34,285 nucleotides of DNA from Actinomycetes bacterium (lineage in GTDB: Bacteria; Actinomycetota; Acidimicrobiia; Acidimicrobiales; JAJYPT01): positions 1 to 34,285 of the forward strand of contig JAJYPT010000002.1 of the NCBI GenBank assembly GCA_021795135.1, given 5' to 3'. Under the pieces are notes generated by a model. That model was not told the DNA's origin. It saw only the letters and a list, made by a program, of their open reading frames with translations, and made no database searches. The translations under genes and the position numbers were made by a program. Shown here piece after piece: positions 21,990-30,816 of the stretch. The first letter of the stretch is position 1, and each line of letters starts with the position of its first letter.

Positions 21990-24525
21990 CATTTCAACAA
22001 CTACCCCAATTGACCACATTCAAGATCTTAATGCTGTAACCATCACCTTAGATGGAGTACCCACCAAAGCCATCAAAGGTGAGATGTTGATACAAACAGC
22101 TGAAAGAGCAGGTAATTATATACCTCGTTTTTGCTATCACCCTCGAATGAAACCAGTAGGTATGTGTCGAATGTGTTTAGTAGAGGTAAAAGGTCCAAGA
22201 GGATTTACCTTGCAGCCTGCTTGTTATATAGCAGCATCTGAGGGTCAAGAGGTTATTACTAATTCAGATAAGGTAAAAAAGGCTCAAGAGGGTGTTTTAG
22301 AATTTCTCTTGGTAAATCATCCTCTAGATTGTCCGGTATGTGACAAAGGAGGAGAGTGTCCCCTCCAGGATCAAACTATGTCATTTGGTCCAGGAGAGTC
22401 ACGTTTTGTAGAGGAAAAACGTCACTGGGAAAAACCTATTGCTATTAGCAAACTTGTGTTTTTAGATCGAGAACGTTGTATCCAATGCGGCCGCTGTACT
22501 CGTTTTGCACAAGAAGTGGGAGGTGATCCTCTTATTGATTTTGTTGGAAGAGGAGACCACATAGAAGTAAGTACTTTCCCACATGATCCTTTTACTTCTT
22601 ATTTTAGCGGCAATACTGTACAAATTTGTCCTGTTGGTGCCCTAACATCAAAATCATATCGTTTCAAAGCTAGACCGTGGGATCTTAGCGAAGTAGAGAC
22701 AACTTGCAAAGCTTGTTCTGTTGGCTGTCGTATGTCTATTCAGTCTTCTGTAAATGCAGTTATTAGAAATATTGGAATAGATTCAGATCCAGTAAATCAA
22801 TCTTGGTTGTGTGACAAGGGCCGTTACAATTTTGATTACTTAAATTCTCCTGAACGTTTGAGACATCCATTAGTAAAAAAGAATGGCCAATTTGTAGAAG
22901 CAAGTTGGGGAGAGGCCTTTTCAGTAGTAGCTGAAGGAATCAAAAAATCAATTTCTTTAGGATCAGACAAAGTAGCAGTCTTGGGTGGAGCCCAATTAGC
23001 TAATGAAGATATCTATGCTTGGGCAAAACTTGCCAAATCAGTTATAGGGACTGATTCTTTAGATGCCCAAATGGGAGATGGATTACCAGCAAAAGCTCTT
23101 TTGTCTTTACCTAGAGCCACTATAGATGAAGCTTGTAGCGCTGATTTAGTAATTTTGTTGACCCCAGATATAAAAGAAGAGCTTCCTGTTTTATATCTGC
23201 GCTTAAATCAAGCTGCAACTAAGGGCCATGTTCCAATAATAGAGATTTCTTCTCGTCCAAGTGGAATGACTCCTTATGTAAAATCTTTATTGAACTATCT
23301 TCCTGGAGAAGCAGCAGTAGTAGCTAAAGCTTTGGTGAATCAAAGTGAAAGATTTCCCTATGAAGATAGTTCATCTCAGCAGGCTTTGGAGTTTAGTCGT
23401 TCTTTATTGGATTCAGTTAAATCTAAAAATATTGTAGTTATTATAGGAAGACCTTCTCTTGCTGAATCAGCAGAGGGAATAGTTGAAGCTGCATATACTT
23501 TTATGGATGCTTTCCCCCAAGCCAAGTTTCTCCCAGCTCTAAGGAGAGCTAATGTAATGGGTGCTTTGGAAATGGGATTTAGTCCAGGTTTGTTGCCTGG
23601 AAGAGTCGCCTTAGACCAAGGCAGAGCTTGGTACGAAAAGAATTGGCAGTCTTTGCCAGCTGTAGAGGGTAAAGATGCAAGAGGTATTCTTTCTCAAGCC
23701 CAAAATGGCGACCTCGAAACCCTTATATTGCTAGGCTCAGATCCTCTTGTTGATTTTCCTGATGCTCAATTAGCTAAACAAGCTTTTGAAAAGGTTCCTT
23801 TTATAGTTGCAGTAGATATCTTTTTAAATGAATCTTCTAAATTTGCCGACGTCATTTTACCTGCTGCAGGATTTGGCGAAAGGTCTGGAACTACAACCAA
23901 TATAGAAGGTCGCATATCTCGTTTGGCTCAAAAAGTAGTTCCTCCTGGTATTGCGCGTCCAGATTGGATGATTGCTAGTCAACTAAGTGAGTATTTAGGA
24001 AAAGATTTAGGTTTTGATTCTTTGGAATCTATATGGAATGAAATAGAAAAGCTAGCTCCATTATATGAAGGCATATCTCTATCTTTGTTGAGTTCAAATG
24101 AAAATAAAGATGGCATTATTGCCCCATTGGCAAGTATTAGCGGACAAAGACCAGCTATTCTAGAACCAGATACAACCAGGTCATCAACTAGGCGTATCCC
24201 ATTTGATGCATATTCATTGCGTCTGATTTCAAATAGAAATCTATACGACCAAGGAACTTTGACTCAACATTGTCAATTTCTTGCTAACTTAGGAGATCAA
24301 GGAGCACTACAAGTAAATCCTTATGATCTAAAGAGTTTAGGTATTTTGTCTGGAGGACAAGTAAGAGTTAGATCTTCTCGTTCTTCAGTGGTACTAAATG
24401 CTGTACCCAACCAATCTATCCCAAGAGGATCTGCTTGGTTAGGTTTCAATTTAACTGGGTCAAAAGCATCTGAACTTATAGGTGCTTTTAGTGACATTAT
24501 CGAGATAAGACTGGAGACACCTTGA
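21982..24525 (+). CDS. nuoG: NADH-quinone oxidoreductase subunit G
   Basis: Subunit of 847 residues in the molybdopterin-oxidoreductase superfamily, wiring electrons through the peripheral arm. Cysteine sets in order: FCYHPRMKPVGMCRMC ([2Fe-2S] N1b), HPLDCPVCDKGGECPLQD (N5/N4 region), and ERCIQCGRCTRFAQEV with QICPVGAL. C-x2-C-x3-C-x27-C starting TTCKACSVGC is the extra cluster N7 motif, intact. The frame is open further upstream, but ATG at 21982 is chosen: AAGGAAGG precedes it and the [2Fe-2S] ferredoxin domain then starts normally. It overlaps nuoF by eight bases and nuoH by four. Confidence 0.96.
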   Translation: MADISTTTPIDHIQDLNAVTITLDGVPTKAIKGEMLIQTAERAGNYIPRFCYHPRMKPVGMCRMCLVEVKGPRGFTLQPACYIAASEGQEVITNSDKVKKAQEGVLEFLLVNHPLDCPVCDKGGECPLQDQTMSFGPGESRFVEEKRHWEKPIAISKLVFLDRERCIQCGRCTRFAQEVGGDPLIDFVGRGDHIEVSTFPHDPFTSYFSGNTVQICPVGALTSKSYRFKARPWDLSEVETTCKACSVGCRMSIQSSVNAVIRNIGIDSDPVNQSWLCDKGRYNFDYLNSPERLRHPLVKKNGQFVEASWGEAFSVVAEGIKKSISLGSDKVAVLGGAQLANEDIYAWAKLAKSVIGTDSLDAQMGDGLPAKALLSLPRATIDEACSADLVILLTPDIKEELPVLYLRLNQAATKGHVPIIEISSRPSGMTPYVKSLLNYLPGEAAVVAKALVNQSERFPYEDSSSQQALEFSRSLLDSVKSKNIVVIIGRPSLAESAEGIVEAAYTFMDAFPQAKFLPALRRANVMGALEMGFSPGLLPGRVALDQGRAWYEKNWQSLPAVEGKDARGILSQAQNGDLETLILLGSDPLVDFPDAQLAKQAFEKVPFIVAVDIFLNESSKFADVILPAAGFGERSGTTTNIEGRISRLAQKVVPPGIARPDWMIASQLSEYLGKDLGFDSLESIWNEIEKLAPLYEGISLSLLSSNENKDGIIAPLASISGQRPAILEPDTTRSSTRRIPFDAYSLRLISNRNLYDQGTLTQHCQFLANLGDQGALQVNPYDLKSLGILSGGQVRVRSSRSSVVLNAVPNQSIPRGSAWLGFNLTGSKASELIGAFSDIIEIRLETP

Positions 24526-25754
24526 GATTTGTGGGAGCAACTACAGGAGACCCGCTTTTTTCTAATGGTATAGGTCTTGGTGTTTTTATAATAGTTTTAG
24601 TCAAAGCAATTGTTGTTTTTGCTTTTTTATTGGTATCTGTAATGCTCATGGTATGGTTTGAGCGCAAAGTTATCTCTGATATGCAAAATCGCATTGGTCC
24701 TAATAGAGCTGGAAAGTGGGGCCTTTTGCAAACTCTAGCTGATGGAATAAAACTATTTTTCAAAGAAGATCTATTTCCAACTAGAGCCGACAAGATGGTT
24801 TTCCGATTGGCACCTTATTTATCTGCGATCCCTGCCTTTTTGGCATTTTCTATTGTGCCAATTGGTGGAGTTGTTAAAGTTTTTGGACATACCACAGAAC
24901 TACAACTTGCTGATCCACCTATGGGAATATTGTTTCTATTGGCTATATCTTCGATCTCTGTTTATGGAGTTATGCTTGCGGGTTGGTCTTCTGGGTCTAA
25001 GTACCCTCTTTTGGGAGCTGTAAGAGCATCAGCTCAAATGATTTCTTATGAAGCTGCGATGGGACTAACTGTGGCAATGGTTGTTTTGTCTACGGGATCT
25101 TTGTCAACTCGCCAAATTGTAAATTCACAAGCAGGAGTTATTTTTGGGTTCTTGCCTAATTGGAATATATTTAGGCTGGAATTTATACCCTTTTTTATCT
25201 TTTTGATAGCTGTTACTGCTGAATTAAATAGACCACCATTTGATTTAGCAGAAGCAGAACAAGAACTTGTTGGAGGATTTCATACGGAGTATTCCTCTTT
25301 GAGATTTGCGCTTTTTTTCTTAGCAGAGTTTATGAATACAGTAACTATGTCTGCAGTTATTGTTACTTTGTTCTTAGGAGGTCCAGATGGGCCTGATCCT
25401 GCTTTTTTGCATTGGCTATGGCCAATTGTTTGGTTTGGTGTAAAAACTTTAGTATTTCTATTTATATATGTATGGTTTAGGGCGACTTTACCCCGTTTGC
25501 GTTATGACCAATTGATGGAGTTGGGGTGGAAAGTTCTTATTCCGCTATCTTTAATATTTCTATTGCTATTAGCTGGAGCGATGATTGGCTTTACTGAAGG
25601 CATAGCAATTTTAGTAGGAGCAATAGTAATAGTGGCTGTTTTATATAGGGCTATTCAGGTAGGAAAATCTAACCCTGAACATATTGTTACGTCTCCATCT
25701 AACAAAGCACTAGTTGAACTTAGCCAGCCAACACAAGAGACTAATAATACATAA
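24522..25754 (+). CDS. nuoH: NADH-quinone oxidoreductase subunit H
   Basis: Membrane subunit of 410 residues, about eight to nine helices, forming the membrane side of the quinone chamber. Conserved motifs: VWFERKVISDMQNRIGPNR after the first helix, ELNRPPFDLAEAEQELVGG with the acidic loop, and TEYSSLRFALFFLAEF. It starts at TTG in a TTGA overlap with nuoG. The C-terminal ~30 residues are a polar tail. nuoI follows after 17 bases with its own good ribosome binding site. Confidence 0.96.
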   Translation: MRFVGATTGDPLFSNGIGLGVFIIVLVKAIVVFAFLLVSVMLMVWFERKVISDMQNRIGPNRAGKWGLLQTLADGIKLFFKEDLFPTRADKMVFRLAPYLSAIPAFLAFSIVPIGGVVKVFGHTTELQLADPPMGILFLLAISSISVYGVMLAGWSSGSKYPLLGAVRASAQMISYEAAMGLTVAMVVLSTGSLSTRQIVNSQAGVIFGFLPNWNIFRLEFIPFFIFLIAVTAELNRPPFDLAEAEQELVGGFHTEYSSLRFALFFLAEFMNTVTMSAVIVTLFLGGPDGPDPAFLHWLWPIVWFGVKTLVFLFIYVWFRATLPRLRYDQLMELGWKVLIPLSLIFLLLLAGAMIGFTEGIAILVGAIVIVAVLYRAIQVGKSNPEHIVTSPSNKALVELSQPTQETNNT

Positions 25755-25771
25755 AGAAAAGGAGGGTTGTT

Positions 25772-26410
25772 ATGGGATTTTTTACTGGATTTAAAGTTAC
25801 GTTTAAACAAATCTTCAAACCCAGGGTTACTATTTCTTACCCTGAAAAGAAGCATCCAAAACCAGAACGTTTTCATGGTCGTCATGTTTTGAATCGTTAT
25901 GAAGACGGCATGGAAAAATGTATTGGTTGCGAATTATGTGCTGGAGTTTGTCCTGCTAAGTGTATATATGTGCGAGGCGCAGACAACGATCCCAACAACC
26001 CCACTTCTGCTGGAGAACGTTTTGGTTATGTGTATGAAATAAATTATCTTCGATGTATCCATTGTGATCTTTGTGTTGAAGCTTGTCCAACTGAGGCTAT
26101 TACTGAATCAAAGATGTTTGAATTTTCTTTTACCAATAGACAAGATGCAATATATACCAGACAAGAACTTGTTGTAGCAGATGATGGTCATCCTAAAAAA
26201 ATGCCATGGGAAGATTGGAGAGAAGGAGACGATCTACATACTTCTGCTTGGATGAGGGCTACTTCTCCTTCTGGGGATGCTAGTTATGAAGGAGTTCCTA
26301 GTTGGTCTGGCGAATTGGGATATGGAGTGCGTGAACCAGAAAAGGGTCAATCAGTTAGTGAAACTGATTCTTTTGAACAATTGCCCCCAAAGGGTGGTTC
26401 TAAAAATTGA
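25772..26410 (+). CDS. nuoI: NADH-quinone oxidoreductase subunit I (clusters N6a/N6b)
   Basis: Ferredoxin-like subunit of 212 residues with two [4Fe-4S] motifs, CIGCELCAGVCPAKC and CIHCDLCVEACPTEA, which pass electrons from NuoG to NuoB. The short amphipathic N-terminus (GFFTGFKVTFKQIFKP) is typical and lies against the membrane. The C-terminal ~45 residues (acidic, Gly/Ser-rich, from about 168) extend beyond the family core. AAAGGAGGG precedes the ATG by a few bases, a strong internal entry point in the operon. TTGA overlap with nuoJ. Confidence 0.96.
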   Translation: MGFFTGFKVTFKQIFKPRVTISYPEKKHPKPERFHGRHVLNRYEDGMEKCIGCELCAGVCPAKCIYVRGADNDPNNPTSAGERFGYVYEINYLRCIHCDLCVEACPTEAITESKMFEFSFTNRQDAIYTRQELVVADDGHPKKMPWEDWREGDDLHTSAWMRATSPSGDASYEGVPSWSGELGYGVREPEKGQSVSETDSFEQLPPKGGSKN

Positions 26411-27081
26411 TTAATAGTTTGATTTTCTATCCTCTTTTGGCTACAAGTCTAGTTAGTATTTCTGTTTTTGTTGTTGGCGCTGCTATAGTTTTAGCCGGAG
26501 CTTGCGGTGTAGTTTTAGCTAAAAATGCTGTTCATTCAGCTTTGTTTTTAGTCATGACTTTATTTGGAATAGCGGTATTGTTTGTATCAGAACAAGCTAA
26601 CTTTTTAGCAGCTGTCCAGATAATAGTTTATGCAGGAGCAATTGTAGTTTTATTTTTATTTGTCATTATGTTATTGGGAGTTGACAATCTAGAACTTCAA
26701 CCCATTGAATCCAAACCAAGAAAAGTCCTAGGAGCAGTTCTTATTGGTTTAGTTGTTTTAGCTGAAATACTTTTGCTGTCTCGTAATAGCTGGACAAGTG
26801 GAGCGCCTTCAACCTCAGGAGTGGCTTTTGGCCCTGGTCCAACTATTAATAGATTGGCCGACTCCATTTTTAGTTCTTATCTTTTAGCTTTTGAAGCCAC
26901 TTCTGCTTTGTTGATTATTGCTGTAATTTCAGCAGTGGTTTTAGTAAGACGTAACAACTTTGATTCCACACAAGAAGATGATTTCGAGAACCAGATGCCA
27001 AAACAAATTTTAGAATCTGATTCTTTATCTTCTACAACTGGAACAAATGCCAATAAAGAAACCAAAGGGAATCTGTTATGA
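26407..27081 (+). CDS. nuoJ: NADH-quinone oxidoreductase subunit J
   Basis: Five-helix membrane subunit of 224 residues near the quinone end of the proton path. LAGACGVVLAKNAVHSALFLVMTLFG and AVQIIVYAGAIVVLFLFVIMLLG are characteristic, the latter being the helix with the pi-bulge region in known structures. It starts at TTG overlapping the nuoI stop. The C-terminal ~50 residues form an acidic hydrophilic tail. ATGA overlap with nuoK. Confidence 0.94.
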   Translation: MINSLIFYPLLATSLVSISVFVVGAAIVLAGACGVVLAKNAVHSALFLVMTLFGIAVLFVSEQANFLAAVQIIVYAGAIVVLFLFVIMLLGVDNLELQPIESKPRKVLGAVLIGLVVLAEILLLSRNSWTSGAPSTSGVAFGPGPTINRLADSIFSSYLLAFEATSALLIIAVISAVVLVRRNNFDSTQEDDFENQMPKQILESDSLSSTTGTNANKETKGNLL

Positions 27082-27383
27082 GCGTAAGTGGTACTTGGTA
27101 TTTAACCTTGGCAGCTGCCTTATTTAGCATTGGTGCCATAGGGTTATTGATAAGAAGAAATATCTTGATCATGTTTATGTGCATCGAGCTAATGTTGAAT
27201 GCTGTGAATTTAAGTTTTGTCACTTTTTCTAGAACTTTAAATGATATCGGGGGGCAATCATCAGTTTTTTTTGTTTTAGTAGTAGCCGCTGCTGAGGTAG
27301 TAGTTGGTCTTGGAATCATAGTAATGATCTTTAGACGAAGTGCAACTACCAATGCTGATGATTTGCATATGCTGAAAGGCTAA
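27078..27383 (+). CDS. nuoK: NADH-quinone oxidoreductase subunit K
   Basis: Three-helix membrane subunit of 101 residues, the usual length. The two buried glutamates of the proton path are visible in MCIELMLNAVNL and AAAEVVVGLGI. NuoK is related to MrpC of Na+/H+ antiporters. ATG in an ATGA overlap with nuoJ; nuoL begins two bases after the stop. Confidence 0.96.
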   Translation: MSVSGTWYLTLAAALFSIGAIGLLIRRNILIMFMCIELMLNAVNLSFVTFSRTLNDIGGQSSVFFVLVVAAAEVVVGLGIIVMIFRRSATTNADDLHMLKG

Positions 27384-27385
27384 AG

Positions 27386-29275
27386 ATGACTATTGCTTTT
27401 CTAATTCCACTGCTGCCACTATTGGGCTTTGTGTTGCTATTAATTTTTGGGAAAAAACTAGGCTCACCTAATTCAGGATGGTTAGCCACAGCAGCTGTAG
27501 GTGCTTCATTTGTTGTTTCTTGTGTGGTGCTGTTTTCTTTCCTTTCCCGCTCAGCTGGCAATCCTTATAGAGTTCAACACTTTTTTACTTGGATGAGCGT
27601 AGCTAATTTTCACCTAGATGTAGGACTTTTGATTGATCCTTTATCACTTACCATGGTTCTTTTTGTAACTGGGGTAAGTACTTTGATCCACCTTTATTCA
27701 ATTGGCTACATGAAAGGTGATAGAGACTTTTCTAAGTTTTTCCTCTACCTAAACTTATTTGTGGCCTCAATGGTCATTTTGGTTTTATCAGATAATTTCA
27801 TTTTGACTTTTGTTGGCTGGGAAGGAGTGGGAGCTTGTTCTTATCTCTTGGTAGCTTTTTGGTTTGAAAGACCAAGAGCAGCAAGTGCGGGAAAGAAGGC
27901 TTTTGTAGTCAACAGAATAGGAGACTTTGGCTTTCTTCTTGCTTCATTTTTGATTTTTCAAAGGCTACATTCGCTCAATTACAAAACAGATTTTTCACAT
28001 TTGAATTTATTATCTCCAACTTCGGCAACTGTTATTGCTTTGTTATTATTTTTAGCAGCTGTGGGTAAATCAGCCCAGTTTCCATTATTTACTTGGTTGG
28101 TAGATGCAATGGAGGGTCCAACTCCTGTTTCAGCTTTGATCCATGCAGCTACCATGGTTACTGCTGGAGTATTTTTAATGGTTAGAGTAGCTCCTATTTT
28201 AGCTTTGAGTCATATAGCTTTATTGACTATAGCTATAGTTGGTCTAGCAACTGCTTTTATAGGTGCAACCAGTGCATGTGCTCAAAATGACATTAAAAAA
28301 GTTTTAGCTTATTCGACTGTGTCCCAACTTGGTTATATGTTTCTAGCTGTAGGTTCTCAAGCATATGTTGCAGCAATATTTTTGATGGTAGCGCATGCTT
28401 TTTATAAAGCCCTATTATTTTTAGGTGCTGGTTCGGTGATACATGGACTACATGACGAACAAGATATCAAAAAGATGGGCGGACTAAGAAAATGGATGCC
28501 AGCTACTTCCATAACCTTTATTATTGGTTGGCTGGCCATAGGAGGAGTTCCTCCTTTTGCAGGTTTTTGGGCAAAAGGTGATGTATTGCTTGGGGCTTTT
28601 TCTAACAGTCCTATATTGTGGGCAATTGGAGCCTTTACTGGTGGACTTACCGCTTATTATATTGGACGAGAAGTATATCTAGTATTTTTTGGTGAACCAC
28701 GTTGGCAGCAATTGGCAGTCAAGGGACCATTTCATGATTCGGTTCATGAGTCTCCCCGAATTATGTTAATACCACTTTATGTTTTGGCTATCTTTTCGGT
28801 TTTAGGTGGCTTGTTGGATCTTCCTTTTTCAAAACATCTTGGATTCTTGGGACGATGGTTAGCTCCTTTGTTTGCTGGACTACCCCAGTTGCAAAGAGTT
28901 CCGGTTAGTCTAGAAATTACCTTGGGAACAGTCGATGCAATATTGGCTATTGCTGGAGTAGTTGTAGCTCATTTAATTTGGTCTAAAAATTGGCAGAAGC
29001 CATCTTTGGAGCCCGTATTTTTAAATCAGGGTTGGAAAGTGGATTCTACTTCTGATGCAGTTGTGGCAAGACCAGGAGCTACTGTGGCAAGACTAAGTTC
29101 TTTATTTGATTCCACTTTTATTGATGGAATTGTCAATGGAGTTGGGGCATTGGGAGTAAAAATAGGTACTAGTATAAGGAAGCTTCAAAATGGTTATATC
29201 CGAAACTATGCTATGGGCATAGCAATTGGAACGGTGTTGTTGTTAGCTATTGAGCTATTGAGAGTAACTCCATGA
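27386..29275 (+). CDS. nuoL: NADH-quinone oxidoreductase subunit L (antiporter-like)
   Basis: Distal proton-pumping subunit of 629 residues with about 16 helices and the long lateral helix expected at the C-terminal end. Proton-path residues are in FVGWEGVGACSYLL (key Glu) and VGKSAQFPLFTWLVDAMEGPTPVSALIHAATMV (key Lys). Length is normal. AAAGG lies before the ATG. ATGA overlap with nuoM. Confidence 0.97.
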   Translation: MTIAFLIPLLPLLGFVLLLIFGKKLGSPNSGWLATAAVGASFVVSCVVLFSFLSRSAGNPYRVQHFFTWMSVANFHLDVGLLIDPLSLTMVLFVTGVSTLIHLYSIGYMKGDRDFSKFFLYLNLFVASMVILVLSDNFILTFVGWEGVGACSYLLVAFWFERPRAASAGKKAFVVNRIGDFGFLLASFLIFQRLHSLNYKTDFSHLNLLSPTSATVIALLLFLAAVGKSAQFPLFTWLVDAMEGPTPVSALIHAATMVTAGVFLMVRVAPILALSHIALLTIAIVGLATAFIGATSACAQNDIKKVLAYSTVSQLGYMFLAVGSQAYVAAIFLMVAHAFYKALLFLGAGSVIHGLHDEQDIKKMGGLRKWMPATSITFIIGWLAIGGVPPFAGFWAKGDVLLGAFSNSPILWAIGAFTGGLTAYYIGREVYLVFFGEPRWQQLAVKGPFHDSVHESPRIMLIPLYVLAIFSVLGGLLDLPFSKHLGFLGRWLAPLFAGLPQLQRVPVSLEITLGTVDAILAIAGVVVAHLIWSKNWQKPSLEPVFLNQGWKVDSTSDAVVARPGATVARLSSLFDSTFIDGIVNGVGALGVKIGTSIRKLQNGYIRNYAMGIAIGTVLLLAIELLRVTP

Positions 29276-30816
29276 CTTTACTAGCAGTTTTACACTTTCC
29301 TCTTTTGAGCTCATTGGTAATACTTCCTATTATCTTTGCTATAGGAGTTGCTCTTATTCCTAAAGACCAAGTAATTGTCATAAAGGCACTTGCTGGGGTT
29401 GCTTCTTTGATTGAATTATTTTTAGGTTTGATGTTGCTGCTCATCTTTAAAACCAACCATGGTGGTTTTCAATTTGTTTCTCTACATTCTTGGATATCTT
29501 CTTTTGGCATATCATGGTATCTAGGGGTAGATGGAATTTCGCTATTTTTGGTTTTGCTTTCCATAATTTTATTTCCCATAGCTATTTTAGCGCCGAGGTC
29601 ATCAAGGGAACCTAAATCTTTTATGGCCTGGATGCTTGTCCTAGAAGGTGCTTCTATAGGTAGTTTTTTGTCTTTGGATTTGTTTTTGTTCTTTGCTTTT
29701 TTTGAGCTTACCTTAGTGCCTACTTATTTCATTATTTCTGGATGGGGACATCAAAAACGCAATTACGCTTCTTATAAGTTTTTTCTTTACACATTTTTAG
29801 GATCAGCTTTTTTATTGGTAGGAATTTTAGCTTTGGTAGTTTTGCATCAAAGCGCTACAGGAGTTTTAACCTTCAATTTGTTAAAGCTTGCCTCTAGGCA
29901 AACTTTTACTACTACTACAGGAATCTTTTTATTCTTAGCATTTACGATTGCTTTTGCGATAAAGACTCCTATAGTTCCTTTCCATACTTGGTCTCCTGAT
30001 GCTTATGGCGAAGCTCCAGCTGGAGGATCTTTAATCCTTGCTGGAATTTTGGCAAAACTTGGCACCTATGGAATGATTAGATTTGATTTAACTCTTTTCC
30101 CCACAGCTTCTATAAAGCTTGCTCCTATATTGGCTACCCTTGGAGTTATAGGTATTATTTACGGGGCTTTAGTAGCTTCAGCTCAAAAAGATTTAAAACG
30201 TTTGATAGCTTATTCTTCTGTGGCTCACCTTGGCTTCATAGTACTTGGCATATTTGCCTTTAGTGCGATTAGCGTATCAGGTGGAGTATTGCAAATGGTC
30301 AATCATGGAATTATAACAGCAGGTCTATTTTTGCTTATAGCCATGATTTATGAAAGAAGAGGAACCCATCTTATTGAGGACCTCAAGGGTTTACAAAAGC
30401 CCGCACCTGTTTTGGCTGCGATTTTTACTCTTGTAATGTTTTCAGCCTTTGCAGTTCCTGGCCTCAATGGCTTTACTGGTGAATTTTTAATTTTGCTAGG
30501 AGCTTTCCCAACTATGGGAATTTGGGTGGTGTTTGCTACAGCAGGGGTAATCTTGGCTGCTTTATATATGCTTTGGGCATATCAAAGAACTTTCCATGGT
30601 CCCGCCGAAGGGGCTAATGCTCACATATTTGATTTAAATACAAAAGAAAGACTTCTTATGGTTCCTTTTGTTATCCTTATAGTTTTTATAGGAGTTTTTC
30701 CTCAGCCTTTACTTTCGAGAATAGATCCTTCAGTAAGGCAGTTGGTGCATCATGTTGAACAACACATGACTAAAACGTCTCCTTCTCAATTAGCAAGTGC
30801 CAAGGCGGGTAAATGA
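29272..30816 (+). CDS. nuoM: NADH-quinone oxidoreductase subunit M (antiporter-like)
   Basis: Proton-pumping antiporter-like subunit of 514 residues with about 14 helices. FFELTLVPTYFIISGWG holds the conserved Glu. AIKTPIVPFHTWSPDAYGEAP holds the conserved Lys and the discontinuous helix. Further on come AQKDLKRLIAYSSVAHLGF and VPGLNGFTGEF, both NuoM-type. ATGA overlaps on both sides join it to nuoL and nuoN. Confidence 0.97.
   Translation: MTLLAVLHFPLLSSLVILPIIFAIGVALIPKDQVIVIKALAGVASLIELFLGLMLLLIFKTNHGGFQFVSLHSWISSFGISWYLGVDGISLFLVLLSIILFPIAILAPRSSREPKSFMAWMLVLEGASIGSFLSLDLFLFFAFFELTLVPTYFIISGWGHQKRNYASYKFFLYTFLGSAFLLVGILALVVLHQSATGVLTFNLLKLASRQTFTTTTGIFLFLAFTIAFAIKTPIVPFHTWSPDAYGEAPAGGSLILAGILAKLGTYGMIRFDLTLFPTASIKLAPILATLGVIGIIYGALVASAQKDLKRLIAYSSVAHLGFIVLGIFAFSAISVSGGVLQMVNHGIITAGLFLLIAMIYERRGTHLIEDLKGLQKPAPVLAAIFTLVMFSAFAVPGLNGFTGEFLILLGAFPTMGIWVVFATAGVILAALYMLWAYQRTFHGPAEGANAHIFDLNTKERLLMVPFVILIVFIGVFPQPLLSRIDPSVRQLVHHVEQHMTKTSPSQLASAKAGK

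Noticed and set aside
27032..27352. 106-codon frame opposite nuoK
   Set aside because: Covers the complement of a fully conserved subunit; low-complexity Thr/Lys translation.
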